A DNA stretch of 64,000 nt, from NCBI RefSeq assembly GCF_004795105.1, contig NZ_SSBL01000001.1:124001-188000 (forward strand), written 5' to 3'. This stretch comes from Streptomyces sp. A0642 (GTDB lineage: Bacteria > Actinomycetota > Actinomycetes > Streptomycetales > Streptomycetaceae). A program made the translations under genes and the position numbers. This document shows, one piece after another, positions 49,956-56,777 of this stretch. A model generated the notes under the pieces. The model had not been told where the DNA came from. It was given only the letters and a program-made list of their open reading frames with translations, and made no database searches. Every line of letters starts with the position of its first letter. Within the stretch, counting starts at the first letter, position 1.

Positions 49956-50858
49956 TCACTTCTGCGAGGCGCGGCTGCGGCGCATCAGCAGACCGCCACC
50001 GAGCACCAGGGCGGCGCTGGCGCCACCCGCGATGCCCAGGTTGTCGTTGGTACCGGTGTGCGCCATCTGCGGCGGCTTGTGGTGCTTGGACGGCGTGTGG
50101 TGCCAGGTGTGCGTCGGCGGGTGGTGCGGGTGCCAGGTGTGGGTCGGCGGGTTGTGCGTGGGCGGGTTGTGGTGCGGGGGGTGCGTGGGCGGGTTGTGGT
50201 GCGGCGGGTGGTGCGGGGGGTGGGACGGCGGGTTGTGCGGGGGGTGGGTCGGCGGGTTGTGGTGGTGGCTGGGCGGGCAGTTGTGGTCGTGGTGGTGCTT
50301 CGGCGGCTTCGGCGGCTTGTGCGGCTTCGGCGGGTGGTGGGGGTGCCCGGGCTGGCAGGCGCAGTCGTGGTCGTGGTGGTGCTTCGGCGGCTTGTGGTGG
50401 TGCGGGGGCTTCGGGGGCTCGACCGCACCCGACTCGTTCTCGCACTCGTTGCCGGCCGCGGGGTTCAGCGCGCCGATCACGTTCACCGTGTTGCCGCAGA
50501 CGTTGACCGGAACGTCGACCGGGACCTGGACCAGGTTGCCCGAGAGCACGCCGGGGGAGTTGGCGGCGACACCGTGGGCGTCCGCGCCCTGGGCGTGACC
50601 GGCCTCCGAGCCGCCGCCCTCGTTCTCGCACTCGTTGCCGAACGCGGGGTTCAGCGCGCCGACCACGTTCACCGTGTTGCCGCACACGTTGACCGGGACG
50701 TGCACAGGCACCTGCACGGCGTTGCCCGAACCGACACCGGGCGAGCCGATCGCGGCACCGTCGGCCGCGGCGTCGGCGAACGCGTAACCGCCGGAGGCGG
50801 TCAGGATGCCTGACGCCGCCGCCATGACGAGCACGCTTTTACTCAAGGCTTTTCGCAT
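49956..50858 (-). CDS. Long chaplin with two chaplin domains, His/Pro-rich linker and sortase signal
   Basis: A 300-residue secreted coat protein of aerial hyphae. A signal peptide (LSKSVLVMAAASGILTASGGYAFA) is followed by two chaplin domains, each with NVCGNTVNVxGALNPAxGNECEN and a Cys pair. Then comes an uncommon linker of roughly 115 residues of His, Pro and Lys/Asn (for example PPKHHHDHDCACQPG, HHNPPTHPPHHNPPTHNPPT). The C-terminus has MAHTG (265-269), a sortase E-type LAxTG-like site, plus a hydrophobic span and the basic tail MRRSRASQK. Family knowledge: long chaplins are anchored to peptidoglycan and nucleate short-chaplin fibrils. The His-rich region could bind metals (inference). Confidence 0.9.
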   Translation of the reverse strand: MRKALSKSVLVMAAASGILTASGGYAFADAAADGAAIGSPGVGSGNAVQVPVHVPVNVCGNTVNVVGALNPAFGNECENEGGGSEAGHAQGADAHGVAANSPGVLSGNLVQVPVDVPVNVCGNTVNVIGALNPAAGNECENESGAVEPPKPPHHHKPPKHHHDHDCACQPGHPHHPPKPHKPPKPPKHHHDHNCPPSHHHNPPTHPPHNPPSHPPHHPPHHNPPTHPPHHNPPTHNPPTHTWHPHHPPTHTWHHTPSKHHKPPQMAHTGTNDNLGIAGGASAALVLGGGLLMRRSRASQK

Positions 50859-51254
50859 GGTTGCCCCTTCTTAGGACATTCGCGCGGGCGGTATGGACCC
50901 GCAATTCATTCATCAGCCGGTGCGGAACCGGCGGGCCTGCCGGTTCAGCTGGGTGGGCGTCCCGTCGGGCGAGCCTGACGACACCCCTAACGACGCCGAA
51001 GCGAGGGAGAAACGTGGAACCAGTGAAAATCCTGTGATCACTCGGACGGGCTACGCGTATGTGTTCGCCCGGATGCGGGCGATCGATATACGCGTATGCG
51101 TGCACCTACGGTTCTGTCCCCATGGTGCTCGACCGCCTTTCGTACGGGCGTCCGCACACTCCCGGCATTCGAGTGAATAGTGATAACCAAACGTCCGGAA
51201 GCCAGTTGGTCAGTGCGCTCCGGTACGGGGCATCCAGTACGAGAAGGGTTCATC
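50859..51254. other. Divergent promoter region of long chaplin and first rodlin
   Basis: No gene is seen. It holds a twin motif TACGCGTATG (51052-51061 and 51089-51098, 37 bp apart) and the shared rodlin upstream element (51167-51221). Both suggest developmental control of this pair. Confidence 0.5.
51167..51221 (+). promoter_or_regulatory. Rodlin upstream element, copy 1
   Basis: The words ATTCGAGTGAA and GTTGGTCAGTGCGCTCCGG; GAGTG starts 34 bases before GTTG. The same pair at the same 34-base spacing lies ahead of the other two rodlin genes, which supports a functional promoter or operator. Confidence 0.6.
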
Positions 51255-51656
51255 GTGATCAAGAAGGTCCTGGCTACGGGAGCCGTCGCCGCCTCCATCC
51301 TCGGTCTCGGCGCTACGCAGGCGATGGCCATCGGCGACGCCGGCGGCACGACCTCCATCAACGGCAACGGTGCCTCTCAGTCCTTCGGCAACGCCGAGAC
51401 GCACGGCGACGGCAGCCCGCAGTTCGGCCTGGTCCAGGGTTCGCTGAACAAGCCCTGCGTCGGCCTGCCGCTCAAGGCCAACGTCGGTTCGCTGATCGGC
51501 CTCATCCCGATCGCGGTCCAGGACGTCAACGTCCTGTCGTCGCCGCAGAACCAGCAGTGCACCGAGAACTCCACGCAGGCCAAGGGCGACGAGCCGCTGT
51601 CGCACATCCTGTCCGGCATCCCGGTTCTCTCCGGCAACGGCGCCGGCAACAGCTGA
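51255..51656 (+). CDS. Rodlin, copy 1
   Basis: A 133-residue secreted rodlin. The GTG at 51255 has AAGGG upstream. Signal peptide IKKVLATGAVAASILGLGATQAMA is followed by GDAGGTTSINGNGASQSFGNAETHGDGSPQF, the rodlin hallmark, and two Cys (NKPCVGL and NQQCTEN) flanking PIAVQDVNVLSSPQNQQ. The C-terminus LSHILSGIPVLSGNGAGNS matches the other two rodlins. Rodlins form the rodlet layer with chaplins on aerial hyphae and spores. A perfect hairpin follows. Confidence 0.93.
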   Translation: MIKKVLATGAVAASILGLGATQAMAIGDAGGTTSINGNGASQSFGNAETHGDGSPQFGLVQGSLNKPCVGLPLKANVGSLIGLIPIAVQDVNVLSSPQNQQCTENSTQAKGDEPLSHILSGIPVLSGNGAGNS

Positions 51657-51668
51657 TCGAGTTGCCCA

Positions 51669-51712
51669 CAGGCCCGGGCCGTCGGCGTTTCCCGTCCGGC
51701 GGCCCGGGCCTG
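51669..51712 (+). terminator. Terminator after rodlin 1
   Basis: CAGGCCCGGGCCG (51669-51681) pairs with its exact complement CGGCCCGGGCCTG (51700-51712) over 13 bp, just after the rodlin stop. Confidence 0.7.
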
Positions 51713-51950
51713 CTGCTGCCTTCCCCGGTTCTCCCGAGCGACAAGAAGCGACGGACGACCGCGACGGTGACAGTCCGTGACCGCGACTGCGTCATTCGGG
51801 CGGATTCCGAAGAATCTTCCTGATAAGGAGTTTCGCTTACCGTCTGAAATCGTTACGAATCACAGCGGCGGAGTTACGAGTGATCAGGACTGCGCTCGTG
51901 CGGCACGAAATTCGTGGCCGCTCCGGACTCCGTCGAAGAAAGGGATGAAA

Positions 51951-52184
51951 GTGAAGTACACCAAGATCGCCGCCGTCGCCGCCGGAACCCTCATGGCGAT
52001 GGGTGCTGCCGCCCCGGCCTTCGCCGACTCCGGCGCCGAGGGTGCGGCCGTGCACTCCCCGGGCGTCCTGTCCGGCAACGTCGTCCAGGTCCCGATCCAC
52101 ATCCCGGTGAACCTCTGTGGCAACACCGTGAACGTCATCGGGCTGCTGAACCCGGCCTTCGGCAACACCTGCGCCAACGTCTGA
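51951..52184 (+). CDS. Short chaplin
   Basis: A 77-residue short chaplin with a signal peptide (KYTKIAAVAAGTLMAMGAAAPAFA) and one chaplin domain: SGAEGAAVHSPGVLSGNVVQVPIHIPVNLCGNTVNVIGLLNPAFGNTCANV, with the two Cys of the family. The GTG at 51951 is chosen because AAAGGG lies six bases upstream; the ATG two codons earlier abuts that site. Self-assembles into amyloid fibrils at the air-water interface. A GC hairpin with a T-run follows. Confidence 0.93.
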   Translation: MKYTKIAAVAAGTLMAMGAAAPAFADSGAEGAAVHSPGVLSGNVVQVPIHIPVNLCGNTVNVIGLLNPAFGNTCANV

Positions 52185-52219
52185 TCCACGTGCGCCGAAT
52201 TCGTTCGGCGCCGGACGGC

Positions 52220-52260
52220 CCCGGATCGCATGCTCTGCGATCCGGGGCTTTCCTCTTTTC
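52220..52260 (+). terminator. Terminator after the short chaplin
   Basis: CCCCGGATCGCA (52220-52231), a 5-nt loop, and the complement TGCGATCCGGGG (52237-52248) are followed by a T-rich stretch (CTTTCCTCTTTT). It is a typical intrinsic terminator. Confidence 0.8.
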
Positions 52261-52631
52261 TGCGTCCGTCCCGGGAGTGCGCGGCCCTCCTCGATGCGGC
52301 GGAACGGCCGAAGCGATTCCACCGGCCCGGGGCGCGGTGCGCCGGCGGCTGGGGGCGGACATCCGGGCGGGCGCGCGGGACGGATTACCCACAGTGCATC
52401 ACCGAATGGCGTCCGGTGTCCTCCCCCGTACCCGAATCAGTGATTAGTCATGCAATCTGCAGAGACCTCGGGGAGGGGGAAAGCGGTCCGGAGAAAAACG
52501 GGACCACCCAGTTGCCCGGCCGCAATCGGATCGTTACCCAGAGAGAAAGCGGCAGAAGTCACAGCTAAAGAAGGCTGGTGCGGCGCGGGGACGCGACCGA
52601 AACGGATGCCGCTGCAGAAGGGAACCCGAAA
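52261..52631. other. Gene-free stretch before the small secreted gene
   Basis: About 370 bp with no convincing gene. The last 60 bp contain the purine-rich ribosome site (AGAAGGGAACCCGAAA) of the small secreted gene, but I identify no promoter. Confidence 0.4.
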
Positions 52632-52922
52632 GTGAAGTACGCGAAGACAGCTGCGTTCGTCGCCGGTTCCGTGGTTGCTCTCGGAACGGCTGCTCCCGCC
52701 TTCGCCGTTACCAACGCCACGGCCCCCACCTTCAGCCTCGACGGCGGTGTCAACCAGGTGGTGGCCGCGGCCCCGCAGGCCGTCGACCCGGTCGTCGACA
52801 CCGTGGGCGGCGCCGCCGAATCGCTGCAGAAGGACGGCACCGTCACCAAGGTCGCCGACCAGGCCACCGGCGCGGTGAAGGGCGCAGCCCCGCTCATGGG
52901 CGGCCTCCCGGTCGGCGGCTGA
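52632..52922 (+). CDS. Small secreted protein with a chaplin-like signal peptide but no chaplin domain
   Basis: A 96-residue protein. The GTG at 52632 has AGAAGGGA upstream. The first 25 residues (KYAKTAAFVAGSVVALGTAAPAFA) resemble the signal peptide of the preceding short chaplin. The mature part (VTNATAPTFSLDGGVNQVVAAAPQAVDPVVDTVGGAAESLQKDGT...) has no Cys and no chaplin motif; it is an acidic, low-complexity chain. Located between rodlin and chaplin genes, it may be a further coat-layer component (inference). Function unknown. Confidence 0.72.
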   Translation: MKYAKTAAFVAGSVVALGTAAPAFAVTNATAPTFSLDGGVNQVVAAAPQAVDPVVDTVGGAAESLQKDGTVTKVADQATGAVKGAAPLMGGLPVGG

Positions 52923-53016
52923 TCCGTCCCCACGACGGCGGTTCCCGCCTCTCTCCGAGGCGCGCGCCTCGCTCCGGTGACGCGTACTTCGTGACCGCAC
53001 GGACCGCGGAAACACC

Positions 53017-53073
53017 GTTCGAGTGAAGCGCCACAACCATTTCCGCCACCGCGAGTTGATCAGGTCGCTCCGG
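53017..53073 (+). promoter_or_regulatory. Rodlin upstream element, copy 2
   Basis: GTTCGAGTGAAG and GTTGATCAGGTCGCTCCGG, with GAGTG again starting 34 bases before GTTG. The ends of the element match copies 1 and 3. Confidence 0.6.
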
Positions 53074-53110
53074 ACAGGCGGGCAACAGAAAACCCCAGAA
53101 GGGCTATTTC

Positions 53111-53521
53111 ATGATCAAGAAGATTATGGCCTCGGCGGCCGTCGCCGCTTCGATCGTCGGCGTCTCCGCCGCGGTCGCGCCGTCGGCGATGGCCATCGGC
53201 GACGCCGGCGGCACCACGTCGGTCAACGGCAACGGCGCGGTCCAGTCCTACGGCAACTCCGCCACCCACGGTGACTGGAGCCCGCAGTTCGCGCTCATCC
53301 AGGGCTCGCTCAACAAGCCCTGCATCGCCCTGCCGGCCAAGGCCAACGTCGGTTCGCTGATCGGTGCCATCCCGATCGCGGTCCAGGACATCAACGTCCT
53401 GTCGTCGCCGCAGAACCAGCAGTGCACCGAGAACTCCACCCAGGCCAAGGGTGACGAGGCGCTGTCGCACATCCTGTCCGGCATCCCCATCCTGTCCGGC
53501 AACGGCGTCGCCAACGACTAG
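53111..53521 (+). CDS. Rodlin, copy 2
   Basis: A 136-residue rodlin. Signal peptide IKKIMASAAVAASIVGVSAAVAPSAMA is followed by GDAGGTTSVNGNGAVQSYGNSATHGDWSPQF and the two Cys (NKPCIAL and NQQCTEN). The body agrees closely with copy 1 (PIAVQDINVLSSPQNQQCTENSTQAKGDEALSHILSGIPILSGNGVAND). The ATG at 53111 has AGAAGGG upstream. A large hairpin follows the stop. Confidence 0.93.
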   Translation: MIKKIMASAAVAASIVGVSAAVAPSAMAIGDAGGTTSVNGNGAVQSYGNSATHGDWSPQFALIQGSLNKPCIALPAKANVGSLIGAIPIAVQDINVLSSPQNQQCTENSTQAKGDEALSHILSGIPILSGNGVAND

Positions 53522-53566
53522 TCGTTCCCGAGGCGCCTTCCGAGGCGCCGCGGTTCCTGGACCACG

Positions 53567-53629
53567 CGTGGGGCCGACCCGTCCTCGTGGCAGCCGGACT
53601 TCCGGCCGCCCGGACGAGTCGGCCCCACG
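53567..53629 (+). terminator. Hairpin after rodlin 2
   Basis: CGTGGGGCCGAC (53567-53578) and its complement GTCGGCCCCACG (53618-53629) are perfect, with an inner GTCC/GGAC continuation. The loop of about 30 nt makes it weaker than the other terminators here. Confidence 0.55.
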
Positions 53630-53735
53630 TCGTGTGCCCGGCGTGCGGCCGGATGCTGCCCCGAAAGGACGGGGCGCTGGGCCGGTTGCCGTAGTGGTGG
53701 CGGACGCGCATCGCCGTACCGGGTAAGGGCCCTTC

Positions 53736-53939
53736 ATGGACCAGTACGACAGTCAGCGACGGCGGGACCCGCACCGGTACCCGCAGGACGGCACACCGAT
53801 CTACGACCGCCTCCTCGCCGAGTGGCAGGCGGCGGCGCGCCGCGAAGCCGCTCCGCCGGATGGTGCGGAGCCCGGAACGCCGTGCGTGGGCGGCCTCCTC
53901 CCCGGGGCGCGCGTCTCCGGTGAGGGTGCACGGGGTTGA
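53736..53939 (+). CDS. Small protein, unknown, between rodlins
   Basis: A 67-residue polar protein (MDQYDSQRRRDPHRYPQDG, then TPIYDRLLAEWQAAARREA) with no signal peptide or membrane span. The middle TPIYDRLLAEW is amphipathic. I recognise no family. It starts with ATG and lies between rodlins 2 and 3, both on the same strand. Confidence 0.5.
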   Translation: MDQYDSQRRRDPHRYPQDGTPIYDRLLAEWQAAARREAAPPDGAEPGTPCVGGLLPGARVSGEGARG

Positions 53940-53973
53940 CGCCGGGACGTCGAACTTATTCCGGATGCAACCC

Positions 53974-54028
53974 ATTTGAGTGGAACCGCGGAACCGAAGC
54001 CTCCGTAAGAGGTTGATCAGTACGTTCC
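53974..54028 (+). promoter_or_regulatory. Rodlin upstream element, copy 3
   Basis: ATTTGAGTGGAAC and GTTGATCAGTACGTTCC; again GAGTG starts 34 bases before GTTG. This is the third copy of the pattern ahead of a rodlin. Confidence 0.6.
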
Positions 54029-54058
54029 AGAACGGAACGCTCCGAAAGGTGAAGCGTG

Positions 54059-54469
54059 ATGAAGAAGATGATGGCCGGCGCGGCAGTGGCCGTGTCCCTG
54101 GTCGGCCTGTCGGCCGCCGCGGCCCCCACGGCCATGGCGATCGGTAACGAAGGGGGCACCACGTCGGTCAACGGCAACGGCGCCGTCGACTCGTTCGGCA
54201 ACAGCGTGACCCGGGGTGACGGCAGCCCGCAGTTCCAGCTCGTGCAGGGCACGCTGAACAAGCTCTGCGTCGGAGCGCCGGTCAAGGCCAACGTGGGTTC
54301 CCTCGTGGGCCTCCTCGTGCCCGTGGCGGTCCAGGACATCAACGTCCTGTCCTCCCCGCAGAACCAGCAGTGCGCCGACAACTCCACCCAGGCGAAGGGC
54401 GACGAGGCCCTCTCGCACCTGGTGGACGGCATCCCGGTCCTCTCGGGGAACGGCGTCGCCAACCACTGA
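54059..54469 (+). CDS. Rodlin, copy 3
   Basis: A 136-residue rodlin. The ATG at 54059 is preferred to the GTG one codon upstream; AAAGG is nine bases before it. Signal peptide KKMMAGAAVAVSLVGLSAAAAPTAMA, then GNEGGTTSVNGNGAVDSFGNSVTRGDGSPQF, and two Cys (NKLCVGA and NQQCADN). It is the most divergent copy (VTRGDG for THGDG, LLVPVAVQ for IPIAVQ). A strong hairpin follows. Confidence 0.92.
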   Translation: MKKMMAGAAVAVSLVGLSAAAAPTAMAIGNEGGTTSVNGNGAVDSFGNSVTRGDGSPQFQLVQGTLNKLCVGAPVKANVGSLVGLLVPVAVQDINVLSSPQNQQCADNSTQAKGDEALSHLVDGIPVLSGNGVANH

Positions 54470-54483
54470 GTCCGGACACACAC

Positions 54484-54516
54484 CGCGGGCGGCCCGGGAG
54501 ATCCGGGCCGCCCGCG
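54484..54516 (+). terminator. Terminator after rodlin 3
   Basis: CGCGGGCGGCCCGG (54484-54497), loop of 5 nt, and the complement CCGGGCCGCCCGCG (54503-54516) form a perfect 14-bp stem immediately after the stop. Confidence 0.7.
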
Positions 54517-54620
54517 GCGTGTGGTGAGGCGCCTGAGCGCGTGGACGCCCACCGCCCCACGGGGAGCGGTGGGCGTCCGCGCGCGGGACGCGGACGGCGC
54601 GGTCCGCGCGCCGGGTGCGG

Positions 54621-55121
54621 TCAGCGCAGGCCGCGTACCGGAAGCACGCAGTGGGCGGAGGTCGCGATGACCTCCGGGTCGCCCGCGAACAGGCGCAGTT
54701 CCTCCTCGCCCACCGGGAGCCCCGGGGCGCCCTGCGGCCACGGGCGGGTCGCGAACATCGCGTGCACCTCGCCCTGTTCGGTGGCGGCGGCCAGCCACTG
54801 GGGCGGCACGGGGTACTGGGCCTTGAAGTGAGGCAGCGTCAGGACCGCCTGGCCCGCCTGGACGAGGAGCTTCACGGGGAGGCCCGGCGTCTCGTCGGCG
54901 CGCACCGGTCCGCCGCCGACCGGGAGTCCGCAGCGGTCCAGCGCGGCGCGCATCGCGGCCTCGCCGACGGCCGGCCCTTCCGATCCGTCGCCCAGCGAGT
55001 AGGCGAGCAGGAAGGCGACATCGTGCCCGGTGTGGTGGTGCTCGCCGCTCCAGCCGATCAGGGTGAGCGTGCCCAACTGGGCCTGGGTGAACGAGCCGGA
55101 GGCTGTCTGGGGGGAGGTCAT
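54621..55121 (-). CDS. DUF5949-like protein
   Basis: A 166-residue soluble protein that resembles the DUF5949 type, largely confined to streptomycetes as I recall: GTLTLIGWSGEHHHTGHDVAFLLAYSLGDG, EGPAVGEAAMRAALDRCGLPVG, KLLVQAGQAVLTLPHFKAQYPVPPQWLAAA and an acidic C-terminus. ATG at 55121 chosen. Function unknown. It is divergent from rsgA and its possible small upstream ORF. Confidence 0.65.
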   Translation of the reverse strand: MTSPQTASGSFTQAQLGTLTLIGWSGEHHHTGHDVAFLLAYSLGDGSEGPAVGEAAMRAALDRCGLPVGGGPVRADETPGLPVKLLVQAGQAVLTLPHFKAQYPVPPQWLAAATEQGEVHAMFATRPWPQGAPGLPVGEEELRLFAGDPEVIATSAHCVLPVRGLR

Positions 55122-55386
55122 GTCCGGCACCCTAACCGTCCGCGACCGGTCGATCTCCATGCGTATCACCCGATCGAGGGAGAGTGCGTCATATTCCGTC
55201 CGCAGCCGCAGCCGCAGCCGCGCCGGCCCTGCTTCGGCGCATCTGCCCGCCGGCCCACCCGAACGATGTGCCGCCGTAAATACGTTGGCGCCACCGGGCC
55301 GCGGCGGACTATCGTGTGCAGCGTTACGGACCGCGGGGAAGACCGCTGGTTCCGGGTCGTGCGTGAAACCGGAGGTGAGGACATTG

Positions 55387-55458
55387 ATGACTGTCGCTGC
55401 GATGGGCGCTGCCCACAAGCCGAAGAGCATCGTTCCCACCCCCGTGGCCGCCGGCTGA
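55387..55458 (+). CDS. Possible 23-residue ORF upstream of rsgA
   Basis: An ATG with an excellent ribosome site (GGAGGTGAGG, then six bases) opens a 23-codon frame (MTVAAMGAAHKPKSIVPTPV and on). It ends 63 bp before the TTG start of rsgA. A leader or regulatory peptide is possible, or a small protein of its own. No homologue is known to me. Confidence 0.35.
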   Translation: MTVAAMGAAHKPKSIVPTPVAAG

Positions 55459-55521
55459 CCTGCACCGAGCACGTCCGCGCCGCAGTGCGCGTTGCCGGGG
55501 CCACCCTGTGAAGGGTTTCCC

Positions 55522-56706
55522 TTGTCTTTCCCGTCTTCTTCTCCTTCCTCCTCCCTCTCCACTCTTCAGAGCTCGTCTCCGTCGCACCCCCTGTCCGCCT
55601 ACGGCTGGGACGACGGCTGGGAGGCCGAGTTCGCCCCGTACGCCGCACAGGGGCTGCTGCCCGGACGCGTGGTGCGCGTCGACCGCGGGCAGTGCGACAT
55701 CGTCACCGCGCAGGGCGCGATCCGCGCGGACACCGCGTTCGTCGTGCCCCGTGACCCGATGCGGATCGTCTGCACGGGCGACTGGGCGGCCGTCGACCCC
55801 GACGGCGACCCGCAGTTCGTCCGTACGCTGCTGCCGCGGCGCACCGCCTTCGTGCGCTCGACCTCGTCCAAGCGTTCCGAGGGCCAGGTGCTCGCCACCA
55901 ACGTCGACCACATCGCCATCTGCGTCTCGCTGGCGGTGGAGCTCGACCTGGGCCGGGTGGAGCGGTTCCTCGCCCTGGCCATGTCCAGTACCGACGGTGA
56001 CGCGCTCCTGCGTGACGTCGCGCCGACGGGGGGCGGGGCGGCCGAACCCCTCGTCGTCCTGACCAAGGCCGACCTCGTACCGGACGCCGCGACCCTGGCC
56101 CATCTCGTCCAGGACGTCGAGCGCCTCGCGCCGGGCGTGCAGGTGCTGCCCGTCAGCTCTGCCACCGGCGAGGGCGTCGACGTGTTCTCCGCGATCGTCT
56201 CCGGCGGTACGAGCGTGCTGCTCGGCGTCTCCGGCGCGGGCAAGTCCACGCTCGCCAACACGCTGCTCGGGCACGACGCGATGGAGGTGCAGGCCATCCG
56301 TGACATCGACGGCAAGGGCCGGCACACCACCACGACCCGCAACCTGCTGGTCCTGCCCTCCGGCGGTGTCCTGATCGACACCCCCGGGCTGCGCGGGGTC
56401 GGGCTGTGGGACGCGGAGGCAGGCGTCGGCCAGGTCTTCTCCGAGATCGAGGAGCTGGCCACCCGGTGCCGGTTCCACGACTGCTCCCACGCGGCCGAGC
56501 CCGGCTGCGCGGTGCTGGCGGCGATCGAGGACGGGTCGCTGCCCGAACGGCGCTACGACAGCTACCGCAAGCTGCTGCGGGAGAACCAGCGCATCGTCGC
56601 CAAGACCGATGCCCGGGTCCGCGCGGAGATCCGGCGCGACTGGAAGCGCAAGGGGGCCGAGGGCCGCGCCGCCATGGAGGCCAAGCGCGGCGGCCGCGTG
56701 CGGTAG
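55522..56706 (+). CDS. rsgA: Ribosome small-subunit-dependent GTPase
   Basis: A 394-residue circularly permuted GTPase that matures the 30S subunit. The TTG at 55522 is chosen: GAAGGG precedes it with six bases between, and the product begins with the Ser-rich tail seen in actinobacterial RsgA. Then OB-fold VVRVDRGQCDIVTAQG, the permuted order of motifs LTKADL (G4), SSATGEG (G5), GVSGAGKST (P-loop) and DTPG (G3). The zinc knuckle CRFHDCSHAAEPGC closes the domain. Housekeeping. Confidence 0.92.
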   Translation: MSFPSSSPSSSLSTLQSSSPSHPLSAYGWDDGWEAEFAPYAAQGLLPGRVVRVDRGQCDIVTAQGAIRADTAFVVPRDPMRIVCTGDWAAVDPDGDPQFVRTLLPRRTAFVRSTSSKRSEGQVLATNVDHIAICVSLAVELDLGRVERFLALAMSSTDGDALLRDVAPTGGGAAEPLVVLTKADLVPDAATLAHLVQDVERLAPGVQVLPVSSATGEGVDVFSAIVSGGTSVLLGVSGAGKSTLANTLLGHDAMEVQAIRDIDGKGRHTTTTRNLLVLPSGGVLIDTPGLRGVGLWDAEAGVGQVFSEIEELATRCRFHDCSHAAEPGCAVLAAIEDGSLPERRYDSYRKLLRENQRIVAKTDARVRAEIRRDWKRKGAEGRAAMEAKRGGRVR

Positions 56707-56777
56707 CCGGAGCCCCCTGGTCGACGTCCGAAAACCGCGAGTGCGACGGTCTCCGAGGCCGCACACTGGACGGTGTG

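Noticed and set aside
50053..50420. Regular short repeats resembling a repeat array or CRISPR
   Set aside because: The repetition encodes the His/Pro linker of the long chaplin in frame; units vary in length and there are no equal spacers.
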